This document shows, piece after piece, positions 26,001 through 34,096 of a stretch of 64,000 bases of DNA. The stretch's first letter is position 1. The number at the start of each line of letters is the position of its first letter. A program made the position numbers and the translations under genes. Under the pieces are notes generated by a model that was given only the letters and a program-made list of their open reading frames with translations, searched no databases and was not told the DNA's origin. Source of the DNA: Geobacter sp. UBA6151 (lineage in GTDB: Bacteria > Desulfobacterota > Desulfuromonadia > Geobacterales > Pseudopelobacteraceae); NCBI GenBank assembly GCA_002423105.1, contig DIUT01000018.1:123940-187939 (forward strand), in the 5' to 3' direction.

Positions 26001-29000
26001 ACTGCCCAATTCATAGCTTTTCGCTCCGCCAAAGGTGGCGTCTTGCGTGCCATCGGCATTGAGGCGAACGACCATGAACACGCCATCACCATCCACAGGT
26101 TCTTCATATTCCCCCGTAACCAGAATCTTGCCGCCGCTGGTCAAAACCAGACTGCTTCCTCTCGCGTAACCATCGATAGCAATTCTGGCAATGCCGTTGG
26201 TGCCAAATGAGTCATCCAGGACTCCAGCGGTTGTCAGCTTGGCAACCGTAAAATCACTTCCCCGGCCCAGCACGAAGATATTGCCGTTGGCATCTATCTT
26301 GATATCGTAAGAGTTGCTAATAGGGAGAGATCCATCAATCGCGACCTTGCCATCTGTGCCGAAACTGCTATCCAAAACACCGCTATTGGTGTAGCGGGCC
26401 AGCAACGTGCCATCACCATCTGCATTTGCTGCAATAACAATCTTGCCATCGGATTGCAGGGCGACCACAGGGTTGTAGTAGTACGCAGAATAGCTGCTCC
26501 AGGTGCCACTGCTCCCTTCCACGATGGAGCCATCACCGCCACCAAAACTGGTATCGAGCGTGCCATCGGTGTTGTAACGGATGATGGCAATTTCATCATC
26601 ATCCCCCTCCCTGCCGCCTACCAGAACGATCTTGCCGTCGCTCTGGACAGCCATTTCGTAGGCATACTCGCTAGCACCGAGGTCGGTGCTGACATAGCCA
26701 TTGCCACTGCCGAAAGTCGTATCTTCGGTGCCATTCGCATTGAAGCGCTCAACGAAGAAGTCGCGCGGGCTGTCGCCGCCTTGCCGTGCCACGGTGATGA
26801 TCTTGCCGTCATAAGCGGCAATGCCGCGTGCGGTTCCCTCGCTGGGCAGGTAGCTGGTTGCAATCCCCTCTGTGCCGAAACTGGTATCGAGCGCGCCAGT
26901 AGCCCCTACTTTGATGACGACATATTTTGTTTCGTAGGACTGATCTTTTTTTCCGGTAACAAACACATTGCCTGTCGTATCGATGGTGGCATCTTGAAAT
27001 GAAGCCATCACGATCGGGATAACCGACTTGCCACCCGTGCCATAACTGGTATCCAAACTGCCATCGGCGTTGTAGCGTACCACAGTCAAATAATCATCAC
27101 TGCCGCTGGTGCCGGCCAGCACAAACTTGCCATTGCCTGCATCGAGAATCCGGTAAGACTGGTCCCACGTTTGCGGGTTGAAGTCGGTTGTGATGGGACC
27201 GCTGGAGAAACTGATACTCGGTGCGTCGTTGACCGCACTGACGTCTAGTTGCACGGGCATAGAGGCGTTTGACTCAGTCCCCATATCATCCACCGCCACG
27301 ACTTCAAACGCTGTCACTGCACTGCCATTGACATTCGACTCCGGCGTCCAGTAGGCGTTGTGCGTGCTGTCGATAATGGCATTGGTGCTAGAGTCGTAAG
27401 CTGTCGCTGTTGCCGCACTGGCACCGATCTTCAGCGAACCATTATTCACGCTGGTGACCTTGAACACCACCTGGTAGCCAGCTTCGTTGCCCTTGGCCGC
27501 CAGATTGGCAAAGGTAATGACCTGCTGCGTATCTTCCGTCGCCACCACGTCCAGCGTGCTTAGTTCGGTCAGTGTGACTGGCGGACGCGTGTTGTTAGTA
27601 ACCGCTTCATTAGTCAGGTTGTCCGCAAGCAGATTTGCCTGATTTTTGATTGGATTTACCGTGCCGGTGTCGGCGTAGCTGATGGTGACGGTATCAGCCT
27701 GCTCAACTGCTGTCGCTAGCATGAGAGTGACTGTCCATAAGCTTTGATCAACAGCTACTGTTGAGACAGTAACCTCTTGGCCGTTCACCTTAACGGTGAA
27801 ATCAGCCGCATCCGATGTCAAAGTGCCCAGCGTTTCGTTATATTTTAATATCAGGCTGCTGCCGGTTATTTCTGCGCTTGTCAAAAGTGGTGCTGTTTTG
27901 TCTGCCACTGTGATGGAAGAGGTTGCTGTGTATGCCGAAAAGATCCCATCTACCCCCGTTTTGCCATCGGTTGCCACATAGCTACCGGCGGTTTCACTGC
28001 CGCTCTTGTCCCAGGCACGGAAGGTGATGCCATCGGCTATGGTGCCCAGGTAACCTTCATTTGGCACAAAGCGGACGCTGTCGGTAGCGTCCAGCAACAG
28101 GGCGTTGGATAACAATGCGTTGCCGTTACCATCGCGGTTATATGCATTAATCGCTGTCCAACTACCACTGCCTATTTTGTATTGCCAAATGCCTCCATTG
28201 CCCCCAAAGTCGTTGAATCCCGTAATCGCAATCGCCTCAGGCGCAGTCGCTACATCCGGGTCGGCGATCATGTTTTTCGTTACCAGTTGAGCGATGGTGT
28301 TACCGGTGATACTGTCTGCGGTGTCGGTATCAGAGAGGGTAGTAAAGGGTGTTGCCTTCACCGTATTGTCAGTGGCAACTTTTGCCCACGGGTAAATGTT
28401 GGTTGGAGGCTGACTAAAACCCTCTTGCGACACAGCCACGGTGCCGGCAGCCGTGCCATCAGTAACCCACATTTTGTATGGGGTGGCACTATCGAAGCTC
28501 TCTGCTGCAGTGAACCAGAGCTTGCCATCAATGATTTTTGAATTGTACACCTCACCGATTTGGGCGAAACCATCTTTCACCAAGCCAGGATCGTCTTCGC
28601 CAATTCTCCAGATGCTGTATATATTGGTCGAGCTGTTTTTGAGACTGAACACAATGCTGCCATCTGAGAGCGTGCCGTCGAAAAGCGTGAAGAGTTCATA
28701 TCCATCAGGTGGGGTGTAAAGCGGTGACACAACGAATTGGCCTGGGATCGGACCTGATTGATCGTATGCAGGATAAAGCATGGAAAGCGACGCTGTTCCG
28801 TCTTTGATCAATAACAAACTACCACCGTCTATATCGATAGTCACCAACTGCGTGTTAGCCTTGGCTGTGAAATCATTGATAGCCGCAGTGCCAGCATCGG
28901 TACCATCGGTTACCCTGAGTTTATAAGTCGTTACACCATCGACAACGTCTTCGGTGATGTATGCCACATTGTTGCCAAACTGAATCGGCGCTTGTGTGTT

Positions 29001-32000
29001 GGTGTTAATTTTCAGATCCGCACTAAGCGTGGTAATCGTGTTGCCATCGCTGTAATAAATTCCGTTTGCGTCTTGCGCAGTGAAAAATACACCGTTGCCA
29101 CAAGGCGTTAGTGATCCCCCAAAGATGTTGCCACCGGTTGCCCCTGTACCAATTTCAGCCACCATCTGTGTACCGTTACTGGTGCCATCGGTCACCCAAA
29201 GTTCAAGACCTGTCTCTGCGGTATTGCCAAGGAAGAATGCTTTGTTGCCGACAGTAACCAGACCGCCAATCTCGTTAACCAAACCCATGTCTGCCGTCAA
29301 CACCTGCGTGTTGCCTGGGGTACCATCGGTCAGGATCAGTTGTGGGTTAGTGCCAGTAGTTTCATGATAGACAGATGCAGCAAACATCGCCTTGTTTTCA
29401 CCAAATGAAACCAAATGGTATGCCTCAGTGATTAAGACAGTCGGATCAGGATCATTCAGGGTAATAGTTGTCACATCGCCATTGCTATCAAGTACATTAG
29501 GCTTTAAATTGTAAACAATCAGCAAGCCATCCTTCAGCGGAATGTATTTACCCGAAGCAGAACCAACGACGTTTTCGCGCTCACCAGCACTGTTCAAAAA
29601 ATACTGACCCGAATACAACACACCTGGATTTTGCAGATACGGTTGGTCTTGAACAGCACCCACAGTGACAGTGACGGCCACTGGTGTAGCGGATTCCTCA
29701 CCGCTGTTGTCTTTGGCGACCACCTCGAAGGCTGCCAGCGCACCGCCAGCCAGCGTGCTGTTGGCGTTGCTGTTTGGAGTCCAGCTTGCACTCTTAGTGG
29801 CATCAATAATGTCATTTGTGCCTGGTGCCCATGCCGTGCCATTGATTGTCAATGTGCCGCTGGTCAATGTTTTGACGACAAAAGCATCGACGGTGCCGTC
29901 GGTATCAGCCTCGTTACCTGCACTCTTCAGATCGGCCAAGGTGATGGTTTTGGCGGTGTCTTCGGTTCCTCCCGTCAGGGTGGCGATGGTGGTTAGTGTT
30001 GGCGGAACAACAAAACTTAGCGTCACATCGTTGCCAGTGCCCCCGGTGTAACTGGCTTTTAGATCAGTGCTACCCACCGTGACCGTGCCACCTTGCGCGA
30101 TGCCATTAAAAGTGCCTGTGACGGCATCCGTCAGGCTGTTATTGATTAGTACAAAAGTGTTGCCAGCGGCGGGGGTGTAGCCGTTGAAGAATCTGGTTTG
30201 AAGTGTTGCGTTAGTGACATCAACCAAGCCAGGACGAGCGGGGTCGCCATCCATTACATTGATTTGGTCGTACTGGGTTCCTACAGTCGTACCGCCAATA
30301 TCGACTGACAAAATACCGCCCTGCTGGATGGTCAGGTTGCCAACGATGTTCATTTTGCCTGCGGCGCCATCAGGCCCCACGCTCAGTGTGCCGCCGCTTG
30401 CTATGACGAAATTACCGACGCTGTTTTGTGTTGTGTTGCTTGAAAGGGTTTTGCCGTCAGCTATCGTTATCGATGGGGTACCCATTTGATAGATGAAGCC
30501 AGTGCCCGTTAAAGTGATTGAGTTGTGGGCGATGGCTGTCTTTGGAAAGAACTGTCCAGCGGTAATGAACAAATCCCCAAAATAATCTGTCAGGTAGGGA
30601 TCCAAGGCACCGTTCACAGTCAGTGGGCCACTGCCATTTAAGGTTGGCGAATAAGAAGAATTCCCGTTCTCGATTACGCCGCCGTTGGCACTGACTGTTA
30701 CCACCCCGCTGAATGCGGTGTTGTAGAGGTGACTGAGCGTGCCGCCGTCGAGTGTGATTTTGTTCGGTAACGCCTGGGTTCCGCTTGTGTATGTTGTATC
30801 GAGAACTTGCTCAACTTTGCCTGCTTGAATCGTCAAGTTACCCGCGAACGCGGCACTGTTGTTGAGCGTGCTTTGCAAATTCAGCGTGCCTGCCCCTGTC
30901 TTGGCAAGCGAACTATTTGCGATGGTTGTTATTTGCGAAGCAATCGTGACGGTGTCATCCGCACCGACCTTAGCTGTGCTATTGCCGCCAAAAATCAATT
31001 TAGAACCGGTAATTGTCAGCGCACTGTTCACGCCAGAGAAGTCGATATTGACACCATCCGCCACGGTCAAATCGGTGGCCAGGGTGATGGTGCCAGCAAC
31101 GTCAGTGGCAAAGGTGATGGTGTCGCCCGTCGTTGCAGCAGCCAGTGCAGCGCGCAAGGATCCCGCGCCGGTGTCGCTAGTGTTGGTGACTGCGGTGGTG
31201 TCGCTAGTGGGTGCTGGATCAGTTGAAGCTCCTGAGATATCCATGCTAATCAAGGTAATCCGGTCAGCCATGTCACCTGTGGGTGTATCGAAATAGAGGC
31301 GAATTGTGTCTATATATTTATCTGCAAAGGGTGTGAAGTAATCTGGAGGAAACGAGTATGAAGGCTCTAATACATCAACACTCGAGTAGGGTGCTGTTCG
31401 AGCAATTTCTACACCGTTCGCGTAACCAACAACGTAAATATTGGTGTAGTCGTTGTCTGTTGTGATGTCGGTATAAGTTTCACCAATGTCCGCACTGTTT
31501 AGAATAAAACTGCCTGTTACCGTCGGCTTGACTTCCAGATATGAGGTTGGACTTGCTGGTGTCGTATAGGGTCCTGCAACGCTAAGACTTGCTCCATCTC
31601 CATCGGCATACACCAAATCGTCAGTCTCATCGGCCACCTCACCACAAACAGCGCTGACCAGAAAAAAACCATCCTCGGTGGTGTAGGTTCCGTCAGAGTT
31701 GTCTACTGCATCAACAAAAGTATAAATGCCGTTAGCCGGTGCTGCCAGCACATGCCCCCACTCCGCCACCTGCAACGTCTTCGCCACCGGCATACCCACA
31801 TTCAACCGCCAGTCGCCACCCAGTTCTTCCGCCCCCACCTTATGAGTCGCCGCCGCCACCTTAAGCCCGGTTATGTCGGTCAGCATGTCGATGAACAGCC
31901 TTCCTTCCCGCTCCGCAGCCACTTCGCAGCCGTAGATCAGCAGCTCGCCATCCGATGTCATGGCTTTAGCGATTGCCGCAAGCTCGCTTGCATAACCGGG

Positions 32001-32243
32001 GAGGGCCGTGCGGCCAACGGCTCTGTTGCCCAGGAACAGCTTGCCCGGCGCGCCGTGGCAGATCAGGTGCAGGGCAGTGATGCCGCTTCTCCCCTCAAGG
32101 GCGGCGGCAACCTGCTGCAGGCCATCTTCATGCCCCTTCAGCAGCAGAACCTCCACATCATCCGGCAACCCGGCAAGGAGCCCCTGCCGATCTTCCACCC
32201 CTGCGTCAATACATACAACCTGCCTGTTACTGGGAATTTGCAT
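23001..32243 (-). CDS. Giant secreted RTX protein with DUF4347 and delta-60 repeats
   Basis: A 3080-residue protein without an N-terminal signal peptide. Residues 1-165 are a DUF4347 domain with a His63-Gly (LICHGAPGKLFLGN) and Cys106 (LLIYGCEVA) pair. Next come a beta-helix-like region (about 350-740), a cadherin-like repeat (about 750-870), ELWxDGT-type repeats (WVTDGTSNGTQ, about 950-1275), a second cadherin-like repeat (1557-1678), seven delta-60 propeller repeats (YNTDGTLDTSFGGGDG and relatives, about 1728-2068), an Ig-like SwmB domain (about 2223-2347) and a choice-of-anchor-type domain (about 2361-2455). A Pro-rich linker follows at about 2700. RTX calcium repeats (GGTGNDYLDGGSGID, about 2955-3015) and a hydrophobic C-terminal tail suggest type I secretion. 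No secretion ABC/HlyD genes lie in the window. AGGAGA precedes the ATG. Confidence 0.9.
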   Translation of the reverse strand: MQIPSNRQVVCIDAGVEDRQGLLAGLPDDVEVLLLKGHEDGLQQVAAALEGRSGITALHLICHGAPGKLFLGNRAVGRTALPGYASELAAIAKAMTSDGELLIYGCEVAAEREGRLFIDMLTDITGLKVAAATHKVGAEELGGDWRLNVGMPVAKTLQVAEWGHVLAAPANGIYTFVDAVDNSDGTYTTEDGFFLVSAVCGEVADETDDLVYADGDGASLSVAGPYTTPASPTSYLEVKPTVTGSFILNSADIGETYTDITTDNDYTNIYVVGYANGVEIARTAPYSSVDVLEPSYSFPPDYFTPFADKYIDTIRLYFDTPTGDMADRITLISMDISGASTDPAPTSDTTAVTNTSDTGAGSLRAALAAATTGDTITFATDVAGTITLATDLTVADGVNIDFSGVNSALTITGSKLIFGGNSTAKVGADDTVTIASQITTIANSSLAKTGAGTLNLQSTLNNSAAFAGNLTIQAGKVEQVLDTTYTSGTQALPNKITLDGGTLSHLYNTAFSGVVTVSANGGVIENGNSSYSPTLNGSGPLTVNGALDPYLTDYFGDLFITAGQFFPKTAIAHNSITLTGTGFIYQMGTPSITIADGKTLSSNTTQNSVGNFVIASGGTLSVGPDGAAGKMNIVGNLTIQQGGILSVDIGGTTVGTQYDQINVMDGDPARPGLVDVTNATLQTRFFNGYTPAAGNTFVLINNSLTDAVTGTFNGIAQGGTVTVGSTDLKASYTGGTGNDVTLSFVVPPTLTTIATLTGGTEDTAKTITLADLKSAGNEADTDGTVDAFVVKTLTSGTLTINGTAWAPGTNDIIDATKSASWTPNSNANSTLAGGALAAFEVVAKDNSGEESATPVAVTVTVGAVQDQPYLQNPGVLYSGQYFLNSAGERENVVGSASGKYIPLKDGLLIVYNLKPNVLDSNGDVTTITLNDPDPTVLITEAYHLVSFGENKAMFAASVYHETTGTNPQLILTDGTPGNTQVLTADMGLVNEIGGLVTVGNKAFFLGNTAETGLELWVTDGTSNGTQMVAEIGTGATGGNIFGGSLTPCGNGVFFTAQDANGIYYSDGNTITTLSADLKINTNTQAPIQFGNNVAYITEDVVDGVTTYKLRVTDGTDAGTAAINDFTAKANTQLVTIDIDGGSLLLIKDGTASLSMLYPAYDQSGPIPGQFVVSPLYTPPDGYELFTLFDGTLSDGSIVFSLKNSSTNIYSIWRIGEDDPGLVKDGFAQIGEVYNSKIIDGKLWFTAAESFDSATPYKMWVTDGTAAGTVAVSQEGFSQPPTNIYPWAKVATDNTVKATPFTTLSDTDTADSITGNTIAQLVTKNMIADPDVATAPEAIAITGFNDFGGNGGIWQYKIGSGSWTAINAYNRDGNGNALLSNALLLDATDSVRFVPNEGYLGTIADGITFRAWDKSGSETAGSYVATDGKTGVDGIFSAYTATSSITVADKTAPLLTSAEITGSSLILKYNETLGTLTSDAADFTVKVNGQEVTVSTVAVDQSLWTVTLMLATAVEQADTVTISYADTGTVNPIKNQANLLADNLTNEAVTNNTRPPVTLTELSTLDVVATEDTQQVITFANLAAKGNEAGYQVVFKVTSVNNGSLKIGASAATATAYDSSTNAIIDSTHNAYWTPESNVNGSAVTAFEVVAVDDMGTESNASMPVQLDVSAVNDAPSISFSSGPITTDFNPQTWDQSYRILDAGNGKFVLAGTSGSDDYLTVVRYNADGSLDTSYGTGGKSVIPIVMASFQDATIDTTGNVFVTGKKDQSYETKYVVIKVGATGALDTSFGTEGIATSYLPSEGTARGIAAYDGKIITVARQGGDSPRDFFVERFNANGTEDTTFGSGNGYVSTDLGASEYAYEMAVQSDGKIVLVGGREGDDDEIAIIRYNTDGTLDTSFGGGDGSIVEGSSGTWSSYSAYYYNPVVALQSDGKIVIAANADGDGTLLARYTNSGVLDSSFGTDGKVAIDGSLPISNSYDIKIDANGNIFVLGRGSDFTVAKLTTAGVLDDSFGTNGIARIAIDGYARGSSLVLTSGGKILVTGEYEEPVDGDGVFMVVRLNADGTQDATFGGAKSYELGSAPIALGSGAQITDPDVTDYSGFTITVARDGGANAQDLFADNDDVVTFGADGELFYNSSQIGTYTQSNGTLTLNLGDANFGAIDGDLVNTIAQSITYKNSATSVPANPTIGLKWTVNDGNAANAQGTGAALSGATVQTLTLTPDATAPTLVSSTPADDSTTFGISQNIVLNFSENVLRGTSGNIVIKKTSDNSLIETIAVTDATKVSISSKVVTINPTANLQFSTDYYIEIAGTAFKDAAGNNFAGIADSTTLNFTTTAPQSSASLEVLNPFTPAADDTTTITLKAPDGMNISGFENSAVSNFPKNVKMPLGQFGFNIEGVEVGGTATLSMTADKEFKQFNYFKKSVITGKWVNITEGVTINEDGTATVKFSLKDGGEFDADGIANGVIVDPGGVGENALLPMIAENTTEVGNISLLDENAASGTLSYAITGGADAAKFSINESNGLLSFQSAPNYESPNDVGDTAGNNTYAVQVTVTGSTSGTEVQNLIVTVLNVAEDGDNPNTAPVIIGLRADAQAVTAGTAAVLDDIRVADVDGNSLAVTLTPTNGTIGGLTDADPATPGIQLTGTAAQINAALAGATFTASAVGVAGVSLAVTDVSVVEGGTAITTTAFYAMTAAAAPPPPPVAPPVAPPVTPPETTPTIPPPVELVPVQATVTTETVTVTRTQTDPVTGQQTQVQVQTEQLTVAPVSQGLGSDTKAEVASVPLFWGESSRTEWATTALVPVGVQMQAEGSRAPVSERTPQQVLNELLSMIDQTAPSTDAGKAALLGGGQQFLQDLGSRLETLVVNKITLSAAPQADGTPAVASTTPIVIEGVATAVTVAPGESRAPVEALVIDTRSLPAGSILDLKNIEFAVIVGDNVTVRGGAGANIFYAGAGSQNIKLGADDDVLYAGDGDDWVGSAEGDDRIFGENGNDILFGGTGNDYLDGGSGIDIALFAYNRAEYTLTQQQNGSWIISHAVEGIDTLINIEFAEFADQTISLAGTDAVNQWAHTTLVLF

Positions 32244-32314
32244 GGTCTGTCTCCTGGTATGGCCCGGACTTCGGCCGGTTTTTTTATAGCTGTTCTCTGT
32301 CAGATCGTAGCGTC

Positions 32315-32336
32315 CCTCCCCTTAGCTAAGGGGAGG
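32315..32336. repeat. Perfect 22-base palindrome in the adhesin/regulator gap
   Basis: CCTCCCCTTAG is followed immediately by its exact reverse complement. It lies between the divergent adhesin and response-regulator genes and is followed by a GTGGGGTTAGG tail. The motif resembles short mobile or REP-like repeats found in many proteobacteria; copy number in the genome cannot be seen here. Confidence 0.7.
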
Positions 32337-32416
32337 ACAAGTGGGGTTAGGAATATGCTTAGAATCATCAATGGAGCGAACCTTAGCAAAAAGAGTGATT
32401 TGATCGTCATTCACAA

Positions 32417-32494
32417 CCACGCACAATTACTCACAGGCGCATTTTTTTAACGCAGAATTGCCTGCTGTGAGCAGTTGTGAGTGTTGGTGCGTGG
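32417..32494. promoter_or_regulatory. Long interrupted inverted repeat, candidate operator
   Basis: CCACGCAC (32417-32424) and ACTCACA (32429-32435) recur inverted as TGTGAGT (32476-32482) and GTGCGTGG (32487-32494). The spacing within both arms is four bases, giving 16 matches in 20. Between the arms are a T-run (32442-32448) and a small CTGCT-gtg-AGCAG hairpin. The element lies just upstream of the first response-regulator gene and is a plausible binding site for one of the two regulators, or an mRNA stem. Confidence 0.55.
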
Positions 32495-32550
32495 CGAGTC
32501 GGCCTGCAGGTGTGGTATCTGCACGATACATTTCAGATACAGGTGCCGGT

Positions 32551-33261
32551 ATGCGTGACGAAGAGCTGACCATAGCTATTGTTGAGGATGAGGATGAACT
32601 GCGCTGCAACATTACTTCGTTTCTGCAGGGGCGCGGATACCGCTGCTGGGGGGCAACCTCTGCCGAGGAGCTGTACCGGTGTCTGCTGGTGCAACAGGCT
32701 GATCTGCTGCTGGTGGATATCAATCTGCCTGGTGAAGATGGATTTTCCCTGCTGAGCCATCTGGCAACAGCAGGGCACTATGGCCTGATCGCCATGACAG
32801 CACGCAGTGAGCTTGCCGACAGGATACGAGGACTTGAAAGCGGCGCGGATATGTATTTTGTGAAGCCGGTTGATCTGTATGAGCTGGAGGCTGCTATCCG
32901 GGCTGTGCTGCGCCGGGGGGCGCAACATAGGCCCAGGCTACCGGAGAAGGAACGGCAGGGCTGGGTTCTGGATTATGCTCATAGTTGCCTGTTTGCACCG
33001 GACAGTAAGGCCATGCAGCTTACCAGTCGTGAGCTTGCGTTTTTAAGTTGTCTGATGGCGGCATGCGGGCGGACAGTGCTGAAGGAAACGCTACAGGGTG
33101 CCTGTAGCGGCAGCAGCAATGATGACTTTCACCGGGTTGAAACCCTGCTGTATCGTTTGCGTAAAAAGTCAGAGCAGGAGCTGGGTCAGAATCTGCCGGT
33201 ACGGGCTGTATTCGGTAAAGGTATGATGTTCACAGACAATGCCCGCTTGAAGGAACCGTAA
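32551..33261 (+). CDS. OmpR-type response regulator 1
   Basis: A 236-residue DNA-binding response regulator. The receiver has the acidic pair (VEDEDE), phospho-acceptor Asp56 (LLLVDINLPGEDG), the Thr switch (IAMTARS) and Lys in FVKPVD. The C-terminal part is a winged helix (LTSRELAFLSCLMAACGRTV, then VETLLYRLRKKSEQ). The ATG at 32551 has AGGTG six bases upstream and fits the receiver; the frame reaches back to 32458. It is divergent from the giant RTX gene and followed by a paralogue and a kinase, so control of the adhesin operon is a reasonable inference. Confidence 0.88.
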   Translation: MRDEELTIAIVEDEDELRCNITSFLQGRGYRCWGATSAEELYRCLLVQQADLLLVDINLPGEDGFSLLSHLATAGHYGLIAMTARSELADRIRGLESGADMYFVKPVDLYELEAAIRAVLRRGAQHRPRLPEKERQGWVLDYAHSCLFAPDSKAMQLTSRELAFLSCLMAACGRTVLKETLQGACSGSSNDDFHRVETLLYRLRKKSEQELGQNLPVRAVFGKGMMFTDNARLKEP

Positions 33262-33295
33262 CGGCCTCCTAAATCCGTTGATATAGTGACGATGT

Positions 33296-33342
33296 TGCTA
33301 TAGGTTATGCAGCCATGAACGCTATAACCTACGCCAGTTTTT
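33296..33342 (+). terminator. Hairpin with T-run between the two response regulators
   Basis: TAGGTTAT and ATAACCTA pair over 8 bases with a loop of about 15, and TTTTTTT follows a few bases later, just before the second regulator gene. It may be an attenuator or terminator separating the two regulator genes; an operator is the alternative. Confidence 0.45.
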
Positions 33343-33358
33343 TTCTGCCAAAGCGCTG

Positions 33359-34093
33359 ATGCGGACAGACTCTGTTCCTGCACCGCTACCGCCGGTTATC
33401 GCCATTGTTGACGATGAAGAGGTGCTACGCGACAACCTTGCCCGCTTTCTTGAGCATGAAGGGTTTGTTGTCTGGACAGCCGATTCGGCGGAACAGTTTT
33501 ACCGTCAGATGGCGGTACGCCAGGCTGACCTCGTGATTGTGGACCTGGGCCTGCCGGGAGAGGACGGCCTGTCGCTTATTGCCCACCTGCGCAACGCAGG
33601 CAGACAAGCCATACTGGCCCTGACTGCTCGCAGCGCTGTTGCCGACCGGATCGCCGGGTTGCATGCCGGAGCTGATTATTATTTTGTAAAGCCCGTTGAT
33701 CCCTATGAGCTGGTTGCTGCAATGGAGGCGGTGCTGAGAAGTCGCGGACGATTGGCGTTGTCTGAACTCCGTGATAGTGAGCAGGCGGGCCAGTGGCGAC
33801 TGCTGCGTGTGGATGGAGAGTTGGTGACGCCGCAGGAGGTGCGCGTCAGGCTGACGGCAACAGAGCTTGCCCTGCTTGAGCTGCTGATGCGCAACCGTGA
33901 AACGGTTATGCTGAAAACCAGATTGCTTGAGCTGCTCTACCCCGCAAACAGCGAACAGGATTTTCATGCGGTTGAAGTTCTGCTCTCCCGATTGCGTTCC
34001 AAGGTGCAGCAGGCTTCCGGACAACGCCTGCCAGTGCGGGCTGTTTTCGGCAAAGGGCTGGCTTTTATCGCCCCCTGCATGGTTGTACCCTGA
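33359..34093 (+). CDS. OmpR-type response regulator 2, paralogue of the first
   Basis: A 244-residue response regulator, clearly paralogous to its upstream neighbour along the whole length (shared ATSAEELYR/ADSAEQFYR, NLPGEDG/GLPGEDG and PVRAVFGKG). Phospho-acceptor Asp62 is in LVIVDLGLPGEDG, Thr switch in LALTARSAVADR and Lys in YYFVKPVDPYE. The winged helix begins LTATELALLELLMRNRETVM. The ribosome binding site is weak. It ends three bases before the histidine kinase start, so it is the likelier direct partner of the kinase. Confidence 0.88.
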   Translation: MRTDSVPAPLPPVIAIVDDEEVLRDNLARFLEHEGFVVWTADSAEQFYRQMAVRQADLVIVDLGLPGEDGLSLIAHLRNAGRQAILALTARSAVADRIAGLHAGADYYFVKPVDPYELVAAMEAVLRSRGRLALSELRDSEQAGQWRLLRVDGELVTPQEVRVRLTATELALLELLMRNRETVMLKTRLLELLYPANSEQDFHAVEVLLSRLRSKVQQASGQRLPVRAVFGKGLAFIAPCMVVP

Positions 34094-34096
34094 CCC

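Noticed and set aside
32401..32550. A c-di-GMP (GEMM) riboswitch, prompted by the CACGCACA start
   Set aside because: The conserved GGCAAACC, GCAAAGCC and tetraloop-receptor elements are missing; the paired blocks fit an operator better.
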